This document shows positions 1-8,976 of a stretch of DNA of 64,000 bases, one piece after another; positions within the stretch are counted from its first letter, which is position 1; every line of letters begins with the position of its first letter. Under the pieces are notes generated by a model. The model made no database searches and was not told the DNA's origin. It saw nothing but the letters and a program-made list of their open reading frames with translations. A program made the translations under genes and the position numbers. The stretch is from G963666535 sp963666535 (GTDB taxonomy: Bacteria > Bacillota > Clostridia > Oscillospirales > Oscillospiraceae): NCBI GenBank assembly GCA_963666535.1, contig OY762913.1, forward strand, positions 1 through 64,000. The letters run 5' to 3'.

Positions 1-903
1 TCCTACGATTCCGATCCTGACAACAACGGCATTGAAAACGAACTGCGGCAAGCCATGCAGCTCATTGCCCGCTGCTCCACCATTGTCGCCCACGCATTCG
101 CCGCCAAGCGTCATTACTTTGACGATGACAGTCTATATCTCCACCGCCCGCAGGAAAATCTGTCCTTAGCCGAAAATTTTCTGTACTCCGTCCGCCACGA
201 CAACAAGTTCACCCAGGACGAGGCCCATCTGTTGGATCTGTGCCTTGTCCTGCACGCCGACCACGGCGGCGGCAATAACTCCGCCTTTGCCTGCCGCGTA
301 CTCTCCTCCTCCGGCACCGATATCTACTCCTCCATTTCCGCCGCCTGCGGCTCCCTGAAGGGACCACGCCACGGTGGTGCAAACAAGAAGGTGATGGAGA
401 TGTTTGACCATATCGAAAGCGATGTGAAGAACTGGAAGGACGACGGCGAGATACGGGATGAACTCGCCAAGATCATCCGAAAAGAAGCCGGTGACGGCTC
501 GGGGCTGGTTTACGGCATGGGCCACGCCATCTATACCTTGTCTGACCCCCGTGCCGTCATCCTGAAGCGTTTTGCCAAAAAGCTGGCTGGTCAGAAGGGT
601 ATGCTGGACGAATTTGAGCTGTTTGAATCCGTGGAGCGACTGACGCCTGAGGTTTTCAGTACTCTGAAATGCGACGACAAAACCATGTGCGCCAACGTGG
701 ATATGTATTCCGGACTGGTCTATAAAATGCTTGGTATCCCCGTAGAACTGTACACCCCCCTGTTTGCCATGGCCCGGATGGTGGGCTGGTGCGCCCACCG
801 GGTGGAGGAGGTTTACAATCCAGGCAATAAGATCATTCGTCCGGCCTACAAAGCGGTTGCTCCTCGTCAGGAGTTTGTACCGTTGGAACTGCGCGGCGAT
901 TGA
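1..903 (+). CDS. gltA: Citrate synthase, 5'-truncated by the window edge
   Basis: Condenses acetyl-CoA with oxaloacetate to citrate in the cytosol. The reading frame is open from base 1, so the start lies outside; about 300 residues are visible of a family usually 400-450 long. The catalytic-site stretch HADHGGGNNS and the second histidine in GMGHAIYTLSDPRA are both present, followed by NVDMYSG, which carries the third catalytic residue region. The HADHGGG form is a variant common in clostridial citrate synthases (family knowledge). The gene ends just before a strong hairpin terminator and converges with the Mrp operon. Assignment to the family is secure; whether it feeds glutamate synthesis or a partial TCA cycle cannot be seen here. 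Confidence 0.95.
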   Translation, partial: SYDSDPDNNGIENELRQAMQLIARCSTIVAHAFAAKRHYFDDDSLYLHRPQENLSLAENFLYSVRHDNKFTQDEAHLLDLCLVLHADHGGGNNSAFACRVLSSSGTDIYSSISAACGSLKGPRHGGANKKVMEMFDHIESDVKNWKDDGEIRDELAKIIRKEAGDGSGLVYGMGHAIYTLSDPRAVILKRFAKKLAGQKGMLDEFELFESVERLTPEVFSTLKCDDKTMCANVDMYSGLVYKMLGIPVELYTPLFAMARMVGWCAHRVEEVYNPGNKIIRPAYKAVAPRQEFVPLELRGD

Positions 904-923
904 CCGACCGCGTCGGCATGGGA

Positions 924-969
924 AAAACAAGGAGAGGGTGTACCAATGGGTACACCCTCTCCTTGTTTT
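924..969 (+). terminator. Rho-independent terminator of citrate synthase
   Basis: A 14-bp perfect stem (931-944 with 949-962) with an AATG loop is extended by AAAACAA/TTGTTTT, so the T-rich side serves the plus strand and the A-rich side could serve minus-strand transcripts. It begins 20 bases after the stop codon. Confidence 0.85.
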
Positions 970-1016
970 CAACTAAGTTACTGTCCACGGAGCAAATGCG
1001 ATTCCCGAATCGCGCT

Positions 1017-1047
1017 GGCAGAAAACCGCAAAATGCGGTTTTCTGCC
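1017..1047. repeat. 14-bp perfect hairpin downstream of the Mrp operon
   Basis: Arms 1017-1030 and 1034-1047 are perfectly complementary around an AAA loop. It lies about 80 bases past the last Mrp gene, which reads towards it, but no T-run follows on the minus strand. A smaller inverted repeat (gcgattc/gaatcgc, 999-1014) is next to it. Probably a 3'-end processing or stabilising structure. Confidence 0.5.
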
Positions 1048-1125
1048 ATAAAAACTAATTTTCTTGCTGCTCCAGCTGCATCAATTGACCTCTTGCTGTG
1101 ATTTCAGTTTTCAAGTGTCCCACAG

Positions 1126-2259
1126 TCATCCGATCAGCACGACGTATAGCAATGCCGCTACCAGGCCAATCCCCATCATCATCAGGCTGTTTGCAAACGA
1201 AAAGCGGAATCCACGTCTCGGTCCCGGCTCTTTCGGAAACGTCCCAAATTCCTCATCCAGCTTAGGCCGGACCGTGCTGGTCTGTTTATAGTACAGTGCC
1301 TGCCCCAGCAGCCAAGCCGTCCCGTCTACCAGCGACTCTGCCGCCCGGGCCGCAAGCGCGCCCACAAAAATCACGGCGCGGCCCGCGAGGCAAGTGCGCA
1401 AATCCACCGAAAAAGCCATTAGTAACAGTCCCAGCAGGAAGGCCGCGGCTCCCGTGAGCAACGCCGCCCCTCCTTCGAAAGCACTGTTATAATAGACCGT
1501 ACCCGCCAGCAGGATGACCTGGAGCACGCTGGTGCCTGCCACAGCAAAGGTAAGCACCTCGCCCGGTTCTCCTCTGTCCGCCCCCCGTCCGGCCGGCAGC
1601 CAGGGATACAGGGGGAAAGCTCCGGCGATTATACCCAACCCAAGGAGCATTAAGATTGCGGTTGCCGCAGTCTCCCCGTTTCTCTCCCCGGACAATGCCT
1701 GATGCAGCAGGGCATACTCCAGCGTCCCCGCCTCGTGCCACAGCATGAACATGCCGGTCATCATCAGCAGGCCGCCCAGCACGGCAATCGGGAAATAGAC
1801 CCGTGCCGCTTTCAGTGCCTCATCGGTGCCAAGGTGCAGAATCAGCACCGCAGAGGAAACAATGAGCACCTCCGTAAAAACAAAGGTGGTAAACAGGTCG
1901 CCGGACAGGAGCAGCGCCTGGGTCGCCCCCAGTGCCAGCAGCCAGAAGGGTGCCACGGCTCGGTGGGAAAAGAAGTCAGTTGTTTTTCTCGGCAGCCGCC
2001 ACGGAGTGCCGCACCAGCAGGCGGCCGCGATCATGGGGAATCCTGCCTGCCACGTGGTTGTGGCAAACCCGATCCCTACGCTGCAAAACCCCTCCCAGCG
2101 CACAGCGGTGCTGCCGCAGAAAAACAGAATAATTGTCAGCGCCAATTCCGCCGCGGCAACCAGAAACACGGTTTTCTCTGCCTTTTCCCCGAAAAAGGGG
2201 ATTAGGATGGCAACCGCCATCGGAAGAAACACCACCAGAAGCAATACGATCATTTTCAT
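1126..2259 (-). CDS. Degenerate antiporter-like (MrpD/NuoL-type) membrane subunit
   Basis: Last gene of the Mrp operon, 377 residues, against about 490-500 for its three paralogues upstream. It is a polytopic membrane protein whose middle aligns with the proton-conducting module. The TM5 glutamate is kept (Glu130 in FTEVL). The TM7 lysine position of the motif G-x-G-x-K-A..FP.H.W reads Ile211 (GLGIIAGAFPLYPW), with Tyr218 in place of the histidine. After residue ~225 the usual later half is shortened, and a charged stretch (about 325-350) precedes a final helix. Loss of the lysine suggests it cannot pump by itself and acts as a structural or lateral subunit of the complex (inference). The start has good spacing 19 bases after the preceding gene. 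There is no frameshift, so it appears maintained and not decayed. Confidence 0.75.
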   Translation of the reverse strand: MKMIVLLLVVFLPMAVAILIPFFGEKAEKTVFLVAAAELALTIILFFCGSTAVRWEGFCSVGIGFATTTWQAGFPMIAAACWCGTPWRLPRKTTDFFSHRAVAPFWLLALGATQALLLSGDLFTTFVFTEVLIVSSAVLILHLGTDEALKAARVYFPIAVLGGLLMMTGMFMLWHEAGTLEYALLHQALSGERNGETAATAILMLLGLGIIAGAFPLYPWLPAGRGADRGEPGEVLTFAVAGTSVLQVILLAGTVYYNSAFEGGAALLTGAAAFLLGLLLMAFSVDLRTCLAGRAVIFVGALAARAAESLVDGTAWLLGQALYYKQTSTVRPKLDEEFGTFPKEPGPRRGFRFSFANSLMMMGIGLVAALLYVVLIG

Positions 2260-2278
2260 ATGTGGTATTCCTCCTTTC

Positions 2279-3748
2279 TCAGCGCAGCAATTCGGCGAGC
2301 AGGGTCAGTAGCGGCTGCGCCCATACCACCAGCATCACGGAAATTGCAGTTAGAATCAGCAGCGGCCCCTTCATCAGCCAGTTGGGGTCCCTGTTCTCCA
2401 CCACGGTCTCCAGCCGCCCCCCCTTCAACCCCGGGAAATACGCGGGCAGTATAATGGTCATGATGTAGAAGGCGGCAAGCAGCGAGGAAATGATAAGAAC
2501 GCACGCGCCGATATATCCCAGCGGCAGGCCGGAGGCCACCGCCGCCGTACCAATCCGCCACTTGCTGATAAAGCCCGCCAGCGGCGGCACCCCCATGAGC
2601 GAGAGCCCTGTCACGGTAAAGCAAAACATGATCACAGGCATCACCCTGCCATATCCGACTGTTTCATAGGTGTATTCCTTACGTGTCCGGTAGAAAACAG
2701 CGCCGGCGCAAAAGAACAGCGTGCTCTTCATCACGGCGTGCGCCAGCATATGCACCACGCCCGCCACCAGTCCGGCGGTGCTCATCATGGATACGCCCAG
2801 CAGAATGTAAGAAAGATTGCTGACCGTGGAGTACGCAAGCCTGCGCTTGGTGTGCGGTGTCCGCAGTGCGTTGGCGGACGCGAACAGGATGGTGAACGTC
2901 ACCGCAGCAATCATCACGCCCTGCGCCCAGGTCCCAATCAGCACCTGGGCTCCAAAGCAGAAGTAAGTCAGCCGAATGACGGCAAACACACCGGATTTCA
3001 CCACCGCCACCGCGTGGAGCAGTGCCGTAACCGGGGTGGGAGCCACCGCCGCTGAAATCAGCCATCCGTGGAAGGGGAACACCGCAGCCTTGACGCCAAA
3101 GCCGAAAAAGCCGATGACGAACAGGAGAAGCATGGTGTTTTGATTTTGGGTGGCGCTGACCAGAAGAGATCCGCCCATGGAGAAATCCGGGGATGCACTG
3201 TTGCCCAACACATAGACCATAGCGCAGAAAGCCAGCGCCGCCCCGGTCATAGAGTACAAAATGTACTTCTTGCCCGCATACCGGGCCTTGTCGTCCATGT
3301 TGTGCATGACCAGAGGGAGGGTTGCCAGGGTCAGCAGCTCGTAGAACAAATACATGGTCAGAATATTAGCGGAAAATGCCACCCCCAGCGTCACGCCAAA
3401 GCTCATCAGGAAAAAGGAAAAGAACCTTGTTTCCTGCCCCTCGTGCTTCATATACTCCAGCGCATAGAAGGACGCCAGCACCCACAGCACCGCCACCATA
3501 ACACTAAACACGGACCCCAGGCCATCTACCCGCAGGGCAAAGGACAGTGTCTCATTGAGCTTGATCACGGGGAAGATCTCATGAGGTGCGGCAAACACCG
3601 CCACAAACGCAAGTCCGGCCGTCATAACCGCCACGGCAATCACATAAATCTCTCGTTCGCGGCGACTGTCGCAGCCGAAAACGATGAGTGCCAAGCCGGC
3701 CAGAATGGGGAACAGAATGGATAACAGCATGAACACGGGTGAAGACAC
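2279..3748 (-). CDS. Antiporter-like subunit (MrpD/NuoL/NuoN-type), paralogue 3
   Basis: Integral membrane proton-conducting subunit of 489 residues with about 14 predicted helices. Hallmarks of active subunits are visible: TM5 glutamate Glu137 in YLFYELLTLATLPLV, TM7 lysine Lys220 in GFGVKAAVFPFHGWL, and the conserved KRRLAYSTVSNLSYILLG segment around the broken helix. Start is probably the GTG at 3748, preceded by a G-rich ribosome site; a second in-frame GTG lies four codons later. It sits 28 bases after the 491-residue paralogue in the same operon. Part of the Mrp/Mbh-type complex in the cytoplasmic membrane, where it would carry protons or sodium ions. Which ion it handles cannot be read from sequence alone. 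Confidence 0.88.
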   Translation of the reverse strand: MSSPVFMLLSILFPILAGLALIVFGCDSRREREIYVIAVAVMTAGLAFVAVFAAPHEIFPVIKLNETLSFALRVDGLGSVFSVMVAVLWVLASFYALEYMKHEGQETRFFSFFLMSFGVTLGVAFSANILTMYLFYELLTLATLPLVMHNMDDKARYAGKKYILYSMTGAALAFCAMVYVLGNSASPDFSMGGSLLVSATQNQNTMLLLFVIGFFGFGVKAAVFPFHGWLISAAVAPTPVTALLHAVAVVKSGVFAVIRLTYFCFGAQVLIGTWAQGVMIAAVTFTILFASANALRTPHTKRRLAYSTVSNLSYILLGVSMMSTAGLVAGVVHMLAHAVMKSTLFFCAGAVFYRTRKEYTYETVGYGRVMPVIMFCFTVTGLSLMGVPPLAGFISKWRIGTAAVASGLPLGYIGACVLIISSLLAAFYIMTIILPAYFPGLKGGRLETVVENRDPNWLMKGPLLILTAISVMLVVWAQPLLTLLAELLR

Positions 3749-3776
3749 CCCCCTCTCAATCGTTGTTCCGTGGACA

Positions 3777-5252
3777 TTACCTAAAAATCAGTGCCGGTAG
3801 GCCGCCAAGCACAGGGGCGAGTAACCCGGGCAGGATACCCAGCACCAGAACGCCAAGACCTAAAAGCAAAAGCGGAACCGTCATATACTTCGTGGGTCGT
3901 TTCACCCCAGCCAGCATCGTTTTGTCAAAATCCTCACCGGGGAAGAAGGCTTGAACGGAGATGGGCAGCAGATAGCCGGCTGTCAGCAGGGCCGAAATGA
4001 CCAGCACGACGTCGCCCACTTCCCCCAGCACGCCAAGGCCGGAACCAAGGGCCCCCTGCGCCAGATACCATTTGCTCACAAATCCGCCCACGGGGGGGAT
4101 CCCGATCAGGGACAGCGAGCACAGGGTGAACGCCCACATAACAGCAGGCATCCGCTTGCCCACACCCCGCAGCTGTTCCACTTTGGTATGCCCGGTGTAG
4201 CAGATCAACGCGCCGGCGGCAAGAAACAGGCCGCTCTTTGCCATCGCGTGGAACACCACCTGGTACAGTGCACCGGTCACGCCGGTGGGGGTAAGCAAAA
4301 ACAGTCCAAACAGGATATAGGATACCTGACTGACCGTAGAATAGGCAAGCCGCCTTTTCAGCCCCTTCTCTTTGTACGCCAGCATGGAACCCACAAACAC
4401 CGTAAGCAGTGCCAGGCTCACCACTACTTTCTGCACCCATGTTCCCGCCAAAAACTCCGTGCCATACAGAAAATAGGTCACGCGAATAATCGCCAGAACG
4501 CCCATTTTGGTCAGCAGCCCGGACAGGATGGCGCTGGCAGGCGAAGGGGCAACCGGGTGTGCCGTGGGCAACCAAGTAAACAAGGGAAACATACCGGTCT
4601 TACAGCCGAAGCCAATCATCATCACTAAATAGATGACCAGTAACATCGTTTCGTTTCCCGCCGTCAGCGATGCATCCAGCACGCCACCGGGGGTGAACAA
4701 GTCCGTTGCGGAATACCTCTGGAGGAAAAACAAGCCCAGTAGGCCCAGTCCGGCACCCAGCAAGGAAAATCCAAGGTATTTTAGTCCCGCTGCCATTGCC
4801 TCGTCCGTACCGGAATGGATAACCAGCGGCAGAGCCAGCAGAGTCATCATCTCGTAAAACAGATACAGCGTAATCAGGTTGCCGGCAAAGCAGATGCCCA
4901 CCAGCGCCCCCATCGTCATTAAATAAAAAGCAAAGAACCGGGTCCTGCGCTCCTCATGATCCATATATTCGAAGGAGAACACGCCCACAATTAACCAGAG
5001 ATAGCTGACTAAAAGGGCAAACAGCCGGCTTACGCCGTCACAGGCAAGGGTAATGCTGGCCGATTCCCCCAATGGAAACAAAACCGCCGCGGGCACATTT
5101 CCCCACACGAGCACGGTAACCAGAACCGCCTCTGCCAAAAGCAGCGCCGCCGTATATTTATGGCACAGGGATTTTTTATGGATCCGGAACAGCACCAGTC
5201 CGCCCGCCATGGGCAGCAACACGGGTAGCAGCAGCCAAGTTCCGTTCATCAT
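3777..5252 (-). CDS. Antiporter-like subunit (MrpD/NuoL/NuoN-type), paralogue 2
   Basis: Polytopic membrane protein, 491 residues, of the proton-conducting complex I/Mrp family (proton_antipo_M type). Glu134 (LFYEMMTLLALPLV) and Lys218 (GFGCKTGMFPLFTWLP) occupy the TM5 and TM7 charged positions; the histidine normally found seven residues after the lysine is Phe225. It also has the KRRLAYSTVSQVSYILFG segment. It lies between two paralogues of nearly equal length, which points to tandem duplication within the operon. Expected role: one ion-translocating channel of the membrane arm. Confidence 0.88.
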   Translation of the reverse strand: MMNGTWLLLPVLLPMAGGLVLFRIHKKSLCHKYTAALLLAEAVLVTVLVWGNVPAAVLFPLGESASITLACDGVSRLFALLVSYLWLIVGVFSFEYMDHEERRTRFFAFYLMTMGALVGICFAGNLITLYLFYEMMTLLALPLVIHSGTDEAMAAGLKYLGFSLLGAGLGLLGLFFLQRYSATDLFTPGGVLDASLTAGNETMLLVIYLVMMIGFGCKTGMFPLFTWLPTAHPVAPSPASAILSGLLTKMGVLAIIRVTYFLYGTEFLAGTWVQKVVVSLALLTVFVGSMLAYKEKGLKRRLAYSTVSQVSYILFGLFLLTPTGVTGALYQVVFHAMAKSGLFLAAGALICYTGHTKVEQLRGVGKRMPAVMWAFTLCSLSLIGIPPVGGFVSKWYLAQGALGSGLGVLGEVGDVVLVISALLTAGYLLPISVQAFFPGEDFDKTMLAGVKRPTKYMTVPLLLLGLGVLVLGILPGLLAPVLGGLPALIFR

Positions 5253-5284
5253 CCCTCACCCCCCCATCAAAAAAGTTACCCGGA

Positions 5285-6799
5285 TCAGAGCATGGAAAGC
5301 CCTGTTTCAATCAGCTCCATCACAGGGCCGAAGCAGACGCCCAAGGCCACGTTGCCGCACAAGAACACAGCGGTGGACACCACGAAATGCGGATCCATGC
5401 TCTCCTCCCGCACATGCGGAGACACATCGGTCTCCTCCGCCACACCGCTTTCCGGCTTAGCCCAGATGGCGATGATGGCCGGGATGTAGTACAGTGTGCT
5501 GAGCACCGAACTGGCACCCAACGCCAGCAGGGCAATCAGCATCCTTTGCGGGCTAACCAGCGCAGCGGCTCCCAGTTGATATTTGGCGGCAAATCCCGCC
5601 AAAATCGGGATTCCACACAGCGCAAGTCCCCCAATCGCGAAGGCCACGCCAGCCAGACGGTTCTCCCGGGCAGAGCCGCGAAGATTATGCCAGCTGTCAT
5701 TGCCGCCCCGGTCTCGGATCAGCGCGCCAACGGCGGTGAACAGCATGGGTTTTGTCATACTGTGCGCAAAAATCTGATAGCAAACAGCGGCAATTCCCAC
5801 CTCGCTGCCCAGACCAATACCCATAAAAATGTAGGCCATCTGCGCCACCGAGGAGTAGCCCACCATTCGCTTGGCGGTTTTTTCCTGCATAGCCCGCACC
5901 GAGCCGTAAAGCATGCCGGCAATGCCGAACACGAATAAGACATCGGTCATATGCAGCGACACCATAAGGTCCAGCGTAAAAACCCGATAAATCAGCTTGA
6001 GGAGCAGCACAATATAGCCCTTGGAAATCAGTCCGGCCTGGATGGCGCTGGCCGACGTAGTGGCCGAGGCATAGGCATCCGGCAGCCATCCGTGAAAGGG
6101 GAACAGCGCGCTCTTGATGGCAAGCCCCAGCACCAGTAGCATCATCGAAACCGTCAGCGCCGCATTGTATTGGCCGCTGGCCGCCAGTGCGGCCACCGCT
6201 TCATCCAGCCCGGGCATCAGCAGGTGTCCTGTGATGTTATACAGCAAAACCACGCCGATGAGAAACAGGCCGGAGCCCACGCTGCTCATCACCATATACC
6301 GGATGGTGGCAAGCAAGCACAGCCCCTTATCCTTTGCCACCACAATGGCGCAGGCTGTCAGCGCATTGATCTCGATAAATACATAGCCGGTAAACAGATC
6401 GTTGGTATAAACCAGCGCCAGCAGGGATGCCAGCAGCAGATTTAGGAACAGGCAGTAGAAGCTTTGCTTTTCCTCCGGCAGGTCGGAAAATAGGTCCCGG
6501 CGGCCACCCTCCAGCGACAGGAGCATGACCAGACAAAAAAGCAGGGCGATGGATGCCTCGAAAACGCCCGCCCGCAGCTCGTTGCCCCAAGGAGCGGGAA
6601 AATGCCCCATCATAAAAGTAAAGCTCTCTCCCGTTTTCAGCAGATCATACAGCAGATAGGCGGACATCGCGCCCACCACCATGCACAGGCCCTCGGTCAC
6701 GCGCAGAGCCAGCCGCCCTTTCTGGATCAGGCCTGTGGTGATCCCCGCGATCATGGCCAGAAAAATGCTGAAAAAGGGAATGTTATAGGCAAAAGACAT
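5285..6799 (-). CDS. mrpD: Na+/H+ antiporter subunit MrpD-like, paralogue 1
   Basis: First of four antiporter-like subunits, directly after mrpC, with start and stop overlapping as TAATG. 504 residues, about 14 helices. TM5 Glu143 (GYVFIEINALTACAIVV) and TM7 Lys229 (GLAIKSALFPFHGWLPDAY) are in place, with a full KRMVGYSSVAQMAYIFMG segment. Position after MrpC matches MrpD in canonical Mrp operons and MbhH in archaeal membrane-bound hydrogenases. Acts in the membrane as an ion channel of the antiporter. The symbol rests on position and family; paralogues 2 and 3 could equally fill MrpA N-terminal roles. Confidence 0.9.
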   Translation of the reverse strand: MSFAYNIPFFSIFLAMIAGITTGLIQKGRLALRVTEGLCMVVGAMSAYLLYDLLKTGESFTFMMGHFPAPWGNELRAGVFEASIALLFCLVMLLSLEGGRRDLFSDLPEEKQSFYCLFLNLLLASLLALVYTNDLFTGYVFIEINALTACAIVVAKDKGLCLLATIRYMVMSSVGSGLFLIGVVLLYNITGHLLMPGLDEAVAALAASGQYNAALTVSMMLLVLGLAIKSALFPFHGWLPDAYASATTSASAIQAGLISKGYIVLLLKLIYRVFTLDLMVSLHMTDVLFVFGIAGMLYGSVRAMQEKTAKRMVGYSSVAQMAYIFMGIGLGSEVGIAAVCYQIFAHSMTKPMLFTAVGALIRDRGGNDSWHNLRGSARENRLAGVAFAIGGLALCGIPILAGFAAKYQLGAAALVSPQRMLIALLALGASSVLSTLYYIPAIIAIWAKPESGVAEETDVSPHVREESMDPHFVVSTAVFLCGNVALGVCFGPVMELIETGLSML

Positions 6800-7173
6800 T
6801 ATTTCACCCCTTTTTTCGCCTTGATCATAATGTCGTCCAGATTCAGAGTATGATACCGCTGATAAAGGCGCTGGGTCAGCGCCAGAAACACTGCGGTGGT
6901 GCTCACCGCCACCACAATGCCGGTGAGAACAAGTCCTCCGGGCACGGGGTTGATGTAGGCCGCGGCATCCGTCACGCCATCGACGATAATGGGGGCCTTG
7001 CGGCCATCCACATACCCGGAAGCCGCCAGCAGCAGGCAGACGGAGGAATCCATAATGTTCATGCCAATGATCTTTTTGATCAGATTGGGGTTCAAAAACA
7101 GGGTGGCAAGGCCAATGCCAAACAGGACAACGGCCGTGATTTCAAACCGCATGGAAATGATGGTGTCAAGCAT
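6799..7173 (-). CDS. mrpC: Na+/H+ antiporter subunit MrpC (NuoK-like)
   Basis: Three-helix membrane subunit, 124 residues, related to NuoK/MnhC. Visible features: a first helix with GIGLATLFLNPNLIKKIIGM, a conserved acidic and polar middle helix, then DAAAYINPVPGGLVLTGIVV, the typical MnhC PLPQALVLTAIVI-like segment. Follows the MrpB gene after 4 bases and overlaps mrpD by one base, so the two are translationally coupled. Length is typical for the family (110-130). Confidence 0.92.
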   Translation of the reverse strand: MLDTIISMRFEITAVVLFGIGLATLFLNPNLIKKIIGMNIMDSSVCLLLAASGYVDGRKAPIIVDGVTDAAAYINPVPGGLVLTGIVVAVSTTAVFLALTQRLYQRYHTLNLDDIMIKAKKGVK

Positions 7174-7177
7174 ACTC

Positions 7178-8089
7178 TCATCCCCCTCCCTTGGAAAACA
7201 GCGCGTAAAAACGATACATAGTGCAGGCCACGATCATTCCCACGCAGATGTCCAGCGGCAGGATGAATCCCGCGCTGAGAATAGCGCCCGGTGTTCCCTT
7301 TGGAATTTCCCAGCCCACATGATTGGCGCCGGTGAAGAAGGAATAACTCTTCATCGCGGCGTAAGCCAGCAGGCAGGCCACAGAAATGCGGGTGTTTACC
7401 GTGGGAGTCAGCACTGCCTCCAGCCGGTTCTGTCCCACCACCACTGAGGTGAGAATCAGTCCTGCTCCCAAAATGGCGCCGCCGGAAAAGCCGCCACCTG
7501 GGGAAATATGCCCGTTCAACACCACATAAATTCCAAACAGGAAAATAAAAGGAATGATCAATCTGGCGATCCCCCGCAGCACGTCGGAGCAGGATGCCAC
7601 CTCAAACACGCTGGCAGAACCGCCGGCCCGTGTTTGGCCTGTTTGCTTGCCCCGCAGCAGATACACCACGGCCATGGTGGCGGTAAACAAAACTGTGGAT
7701 TCCCCAAACGTGTCAAAGGCGCGGTAGTCCAAAATCATACCCGCCGTGGCGTTGACCGCTCCCGTCTCCTCCAGTCCTTGTTCCAAATACCGGTCGGACA
7801 CCGTGTTCAGCATAGGGCTGTCGGGATCGCCAAAGTCGGGCAGTTTTACCACCGCGTACAACAGAATACAGGCCATTGCCAGCGCAATCATAATCGCCAA
7901 AGCATGATAGAGCAGCAGCGAATGCTTCCCGCTATGCGGCGCCTTCTTCTTTCCACGCACTTTGGGCTCCGCCGCAGGCTCCCGCTCCTCCAGGGTCTGG
8001 AACACGGAAAGCCGCCCCTCGTTATTCAGGTCGCCCTCCAGCCACGCGGTCAATCGCGACCACTTCTCCGGCCCGGCACTATTTTTCAT
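7178..8089 (-). CDS. mrpB: MbhE-like/MrpB fusion subunit
   Basis: 303 residues, about twice a normal MrpB. The N-terminal ~60 residues are charged and soluble (RGKKKAPHSGKH), followed by one helix and a periplasmic segment. Residues ~110-145 (DYRAFDTFGESTVLFTATMA) match the MbhE or MrpA C-terminal element. The rest is MrpB, with PFIFLFGIYVVLNGHISPGGGFSGGAILGAG. In canonical Mrp the first element belongs to MrpA; in Mbh it is a separate gene. Here it is fused to MrpB. The gene overlaps the DUF4040 gene upstream by 11 bases. Role: membrane subunit linking antiporter modules; the soluble N-terminal extension has no function I can name. Confidence 0.88.
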   Translation of the reverse strand: MKNSAGPEKWSRLTAWLEGDLNNEGRLSVFQTLEEREPAAEPKVRGKKKAPHSGKHSLLLYHALAIMIALAMACILLYAVVKLPDFGDPDSPMLNTVSDRYLEQGLEETGAVNATAGMILDYRAFDTFGESTVLFTATMAVVYLLRGKQTGQTRAGGSASVFEVASCSDVLRGIARLIIPFIFLFGIYVVLNGHISPGGGFSGGAILGAGLILTSVVVGQNRLEAVLTPTVNTRISVACLLAYAAMKSYSFFTGANHVGWEIPKGTPGAILSAGFILPLDICVGMIVACTMYRFYALFSKGGG

Positions 8090-8339
8090 CGTCTTTTTCC
8101 ATCCCCTTCAGTCCGTGAATCCTTCTCAAGGTGATAAAGAACAAGATGCTGGTTACCCCTGCGCCTACCGCAGCCTCCGTGATTGCCAGATCCGGCGACT
8201 CCAGCAGAAACCAGAGAATCGATGTAATCGTACTGTATGCCATATAGATGATCACACCGGTAATTAAATATTTGGAATACACCGTAGCCACGGCGCAAAA
8301 GATCAGCGATCCCAATAGAATCAGTTCCAGATAGATCAT
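8079..8339 (-). CDS. MbhD/DUF4040-like subunit (detached MrpA C-terminal module)
   Basis: 86-residue membrane protein with three helices. The stretch LESPDLAITEAAVGAGVTSIL is the hallmark of the DUF4040/MbhD module found near the C-terminus of MrpA. Encoded alone here, as in archaeal Mbh operons, and overlaps both neighbours by a few bases, indicating coupled translation. Contains a conserved glutamate thought to lie on the ion path in Mrp structures (family knowledge). Confidence 0.85.
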   Translation of the reverse strand: MIYLELILLGSLIFCAVATVYSKYLITGVIIYMAYSTITSILWFLLESPDLAITEAAVGAGVTSILFFITLRRIHGLKGMEKDDEK

Positions 8340-8659
8340 AGCAGGAGCTCCCCCTCCTCATCGGTATTCTCTGGATCAATGCTCTTGTCGGTGAGAAGGG
8401 CCGCATTGGCGATCAGGTGGGAAGAAACGGGGTTTGCCAGCCAAATGATCACAATGACCATGGCAAGCTTGGCGCTGTGACTGGAAAAGCCGCACAGCAC
8501 CATCACGCCCGCCATACACAGCAGCAACCCCAGCGTATCCACCAATGCGGCGGCATGCATCCGCTTCAGCACATGGTCAAACCGAAAGATCCCCACCGTC
8601 GCCACAAGGACGAACAGCAACCCGCATCCGATCAGCGCCATGGCAACGCTTTGTCTCAT
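8336..8659 (-). CDS. mrpG: Na+/H+ antiporter subunit MrpG
   Basis: 107 residues, three helices, with the family core GIFRFDHVLKRMHAAALVDTLG and IVIIWLANPVSSHLIANAA. The ATG at 8659 overlaps the mrpF stop by one base (TGATG) and gives the normal length; a longer frame upstream would only add non-conserved residues. The C-terminus is acidic (DPENTDEEGE). Confidence 0.92.
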   Translation of the reverse strand: MRQSVAMALIGCGLLFVLVATVGIFRFDHVLKRMHAAALVDTLGLLLCMAGVMVLCGFSSHSAKLAMVIVIIWLANPVSSHLIANAALLTDKSIDPENTDEEGELLL

Positions 8660-8976
8660 CACGTCCCAGTGCCTCCCCTCTCGTCGGTATCCCGCTCTCT
8701 GTGATAAATGTGAGCCACACGGCACAGGATAATAACAGCAATCATATTCAGCAGCGCATAAAGAATGGCGACGTCCGCCAGATAGCCCTCTCCCAGCACA
8801 TACGAAAGCAGCCCGATCACAATCGTGACCACCGAGCCAATCATATTCAGCGCCACAATCCGGTCAGTAAACCGCGGCCCCAAAATGGCCCGCACCAGGC
8901 ATAGCACGATCACACAGCCCAACAGACACATGGCAGCGAGCATAAAGTGATACAGAAAGGGCGTCATCTCAGCCAT
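8659..8976 (-). CDS. mrpF: Na+/H+ antiporter subunit MrpF
   Basis: 105 residues, three helices; RAILGPRFTDRIVALNMIG and YLADVAILYALLNMIAVI are the signature segments of MrpF/MnhF, including the conserved aspartate of the second helix. Overlaps mrpE by 8 bases and mrpG by one. In antiporter structures this subunit sits in the E-F-G cluster on the sodium-translocation side (family knowledge). Confidence 0.93.
   Translation of the reverse strand: MAEMTPFLYHFMLAAMCLLGCVIVLCLVRAILGPRFTDRIVALNMIGSVVTIVIGLLSYVLGEGYLADVAILYALLNMIAVIILCRVAHIYHRERDTDERGGTGT

Noticed and set aside
166..972. Long minus-strand frame opposite citrate synthase
   Set aside because: Mirror of a well-conserved plus-strand enzyme; no motif of its own.
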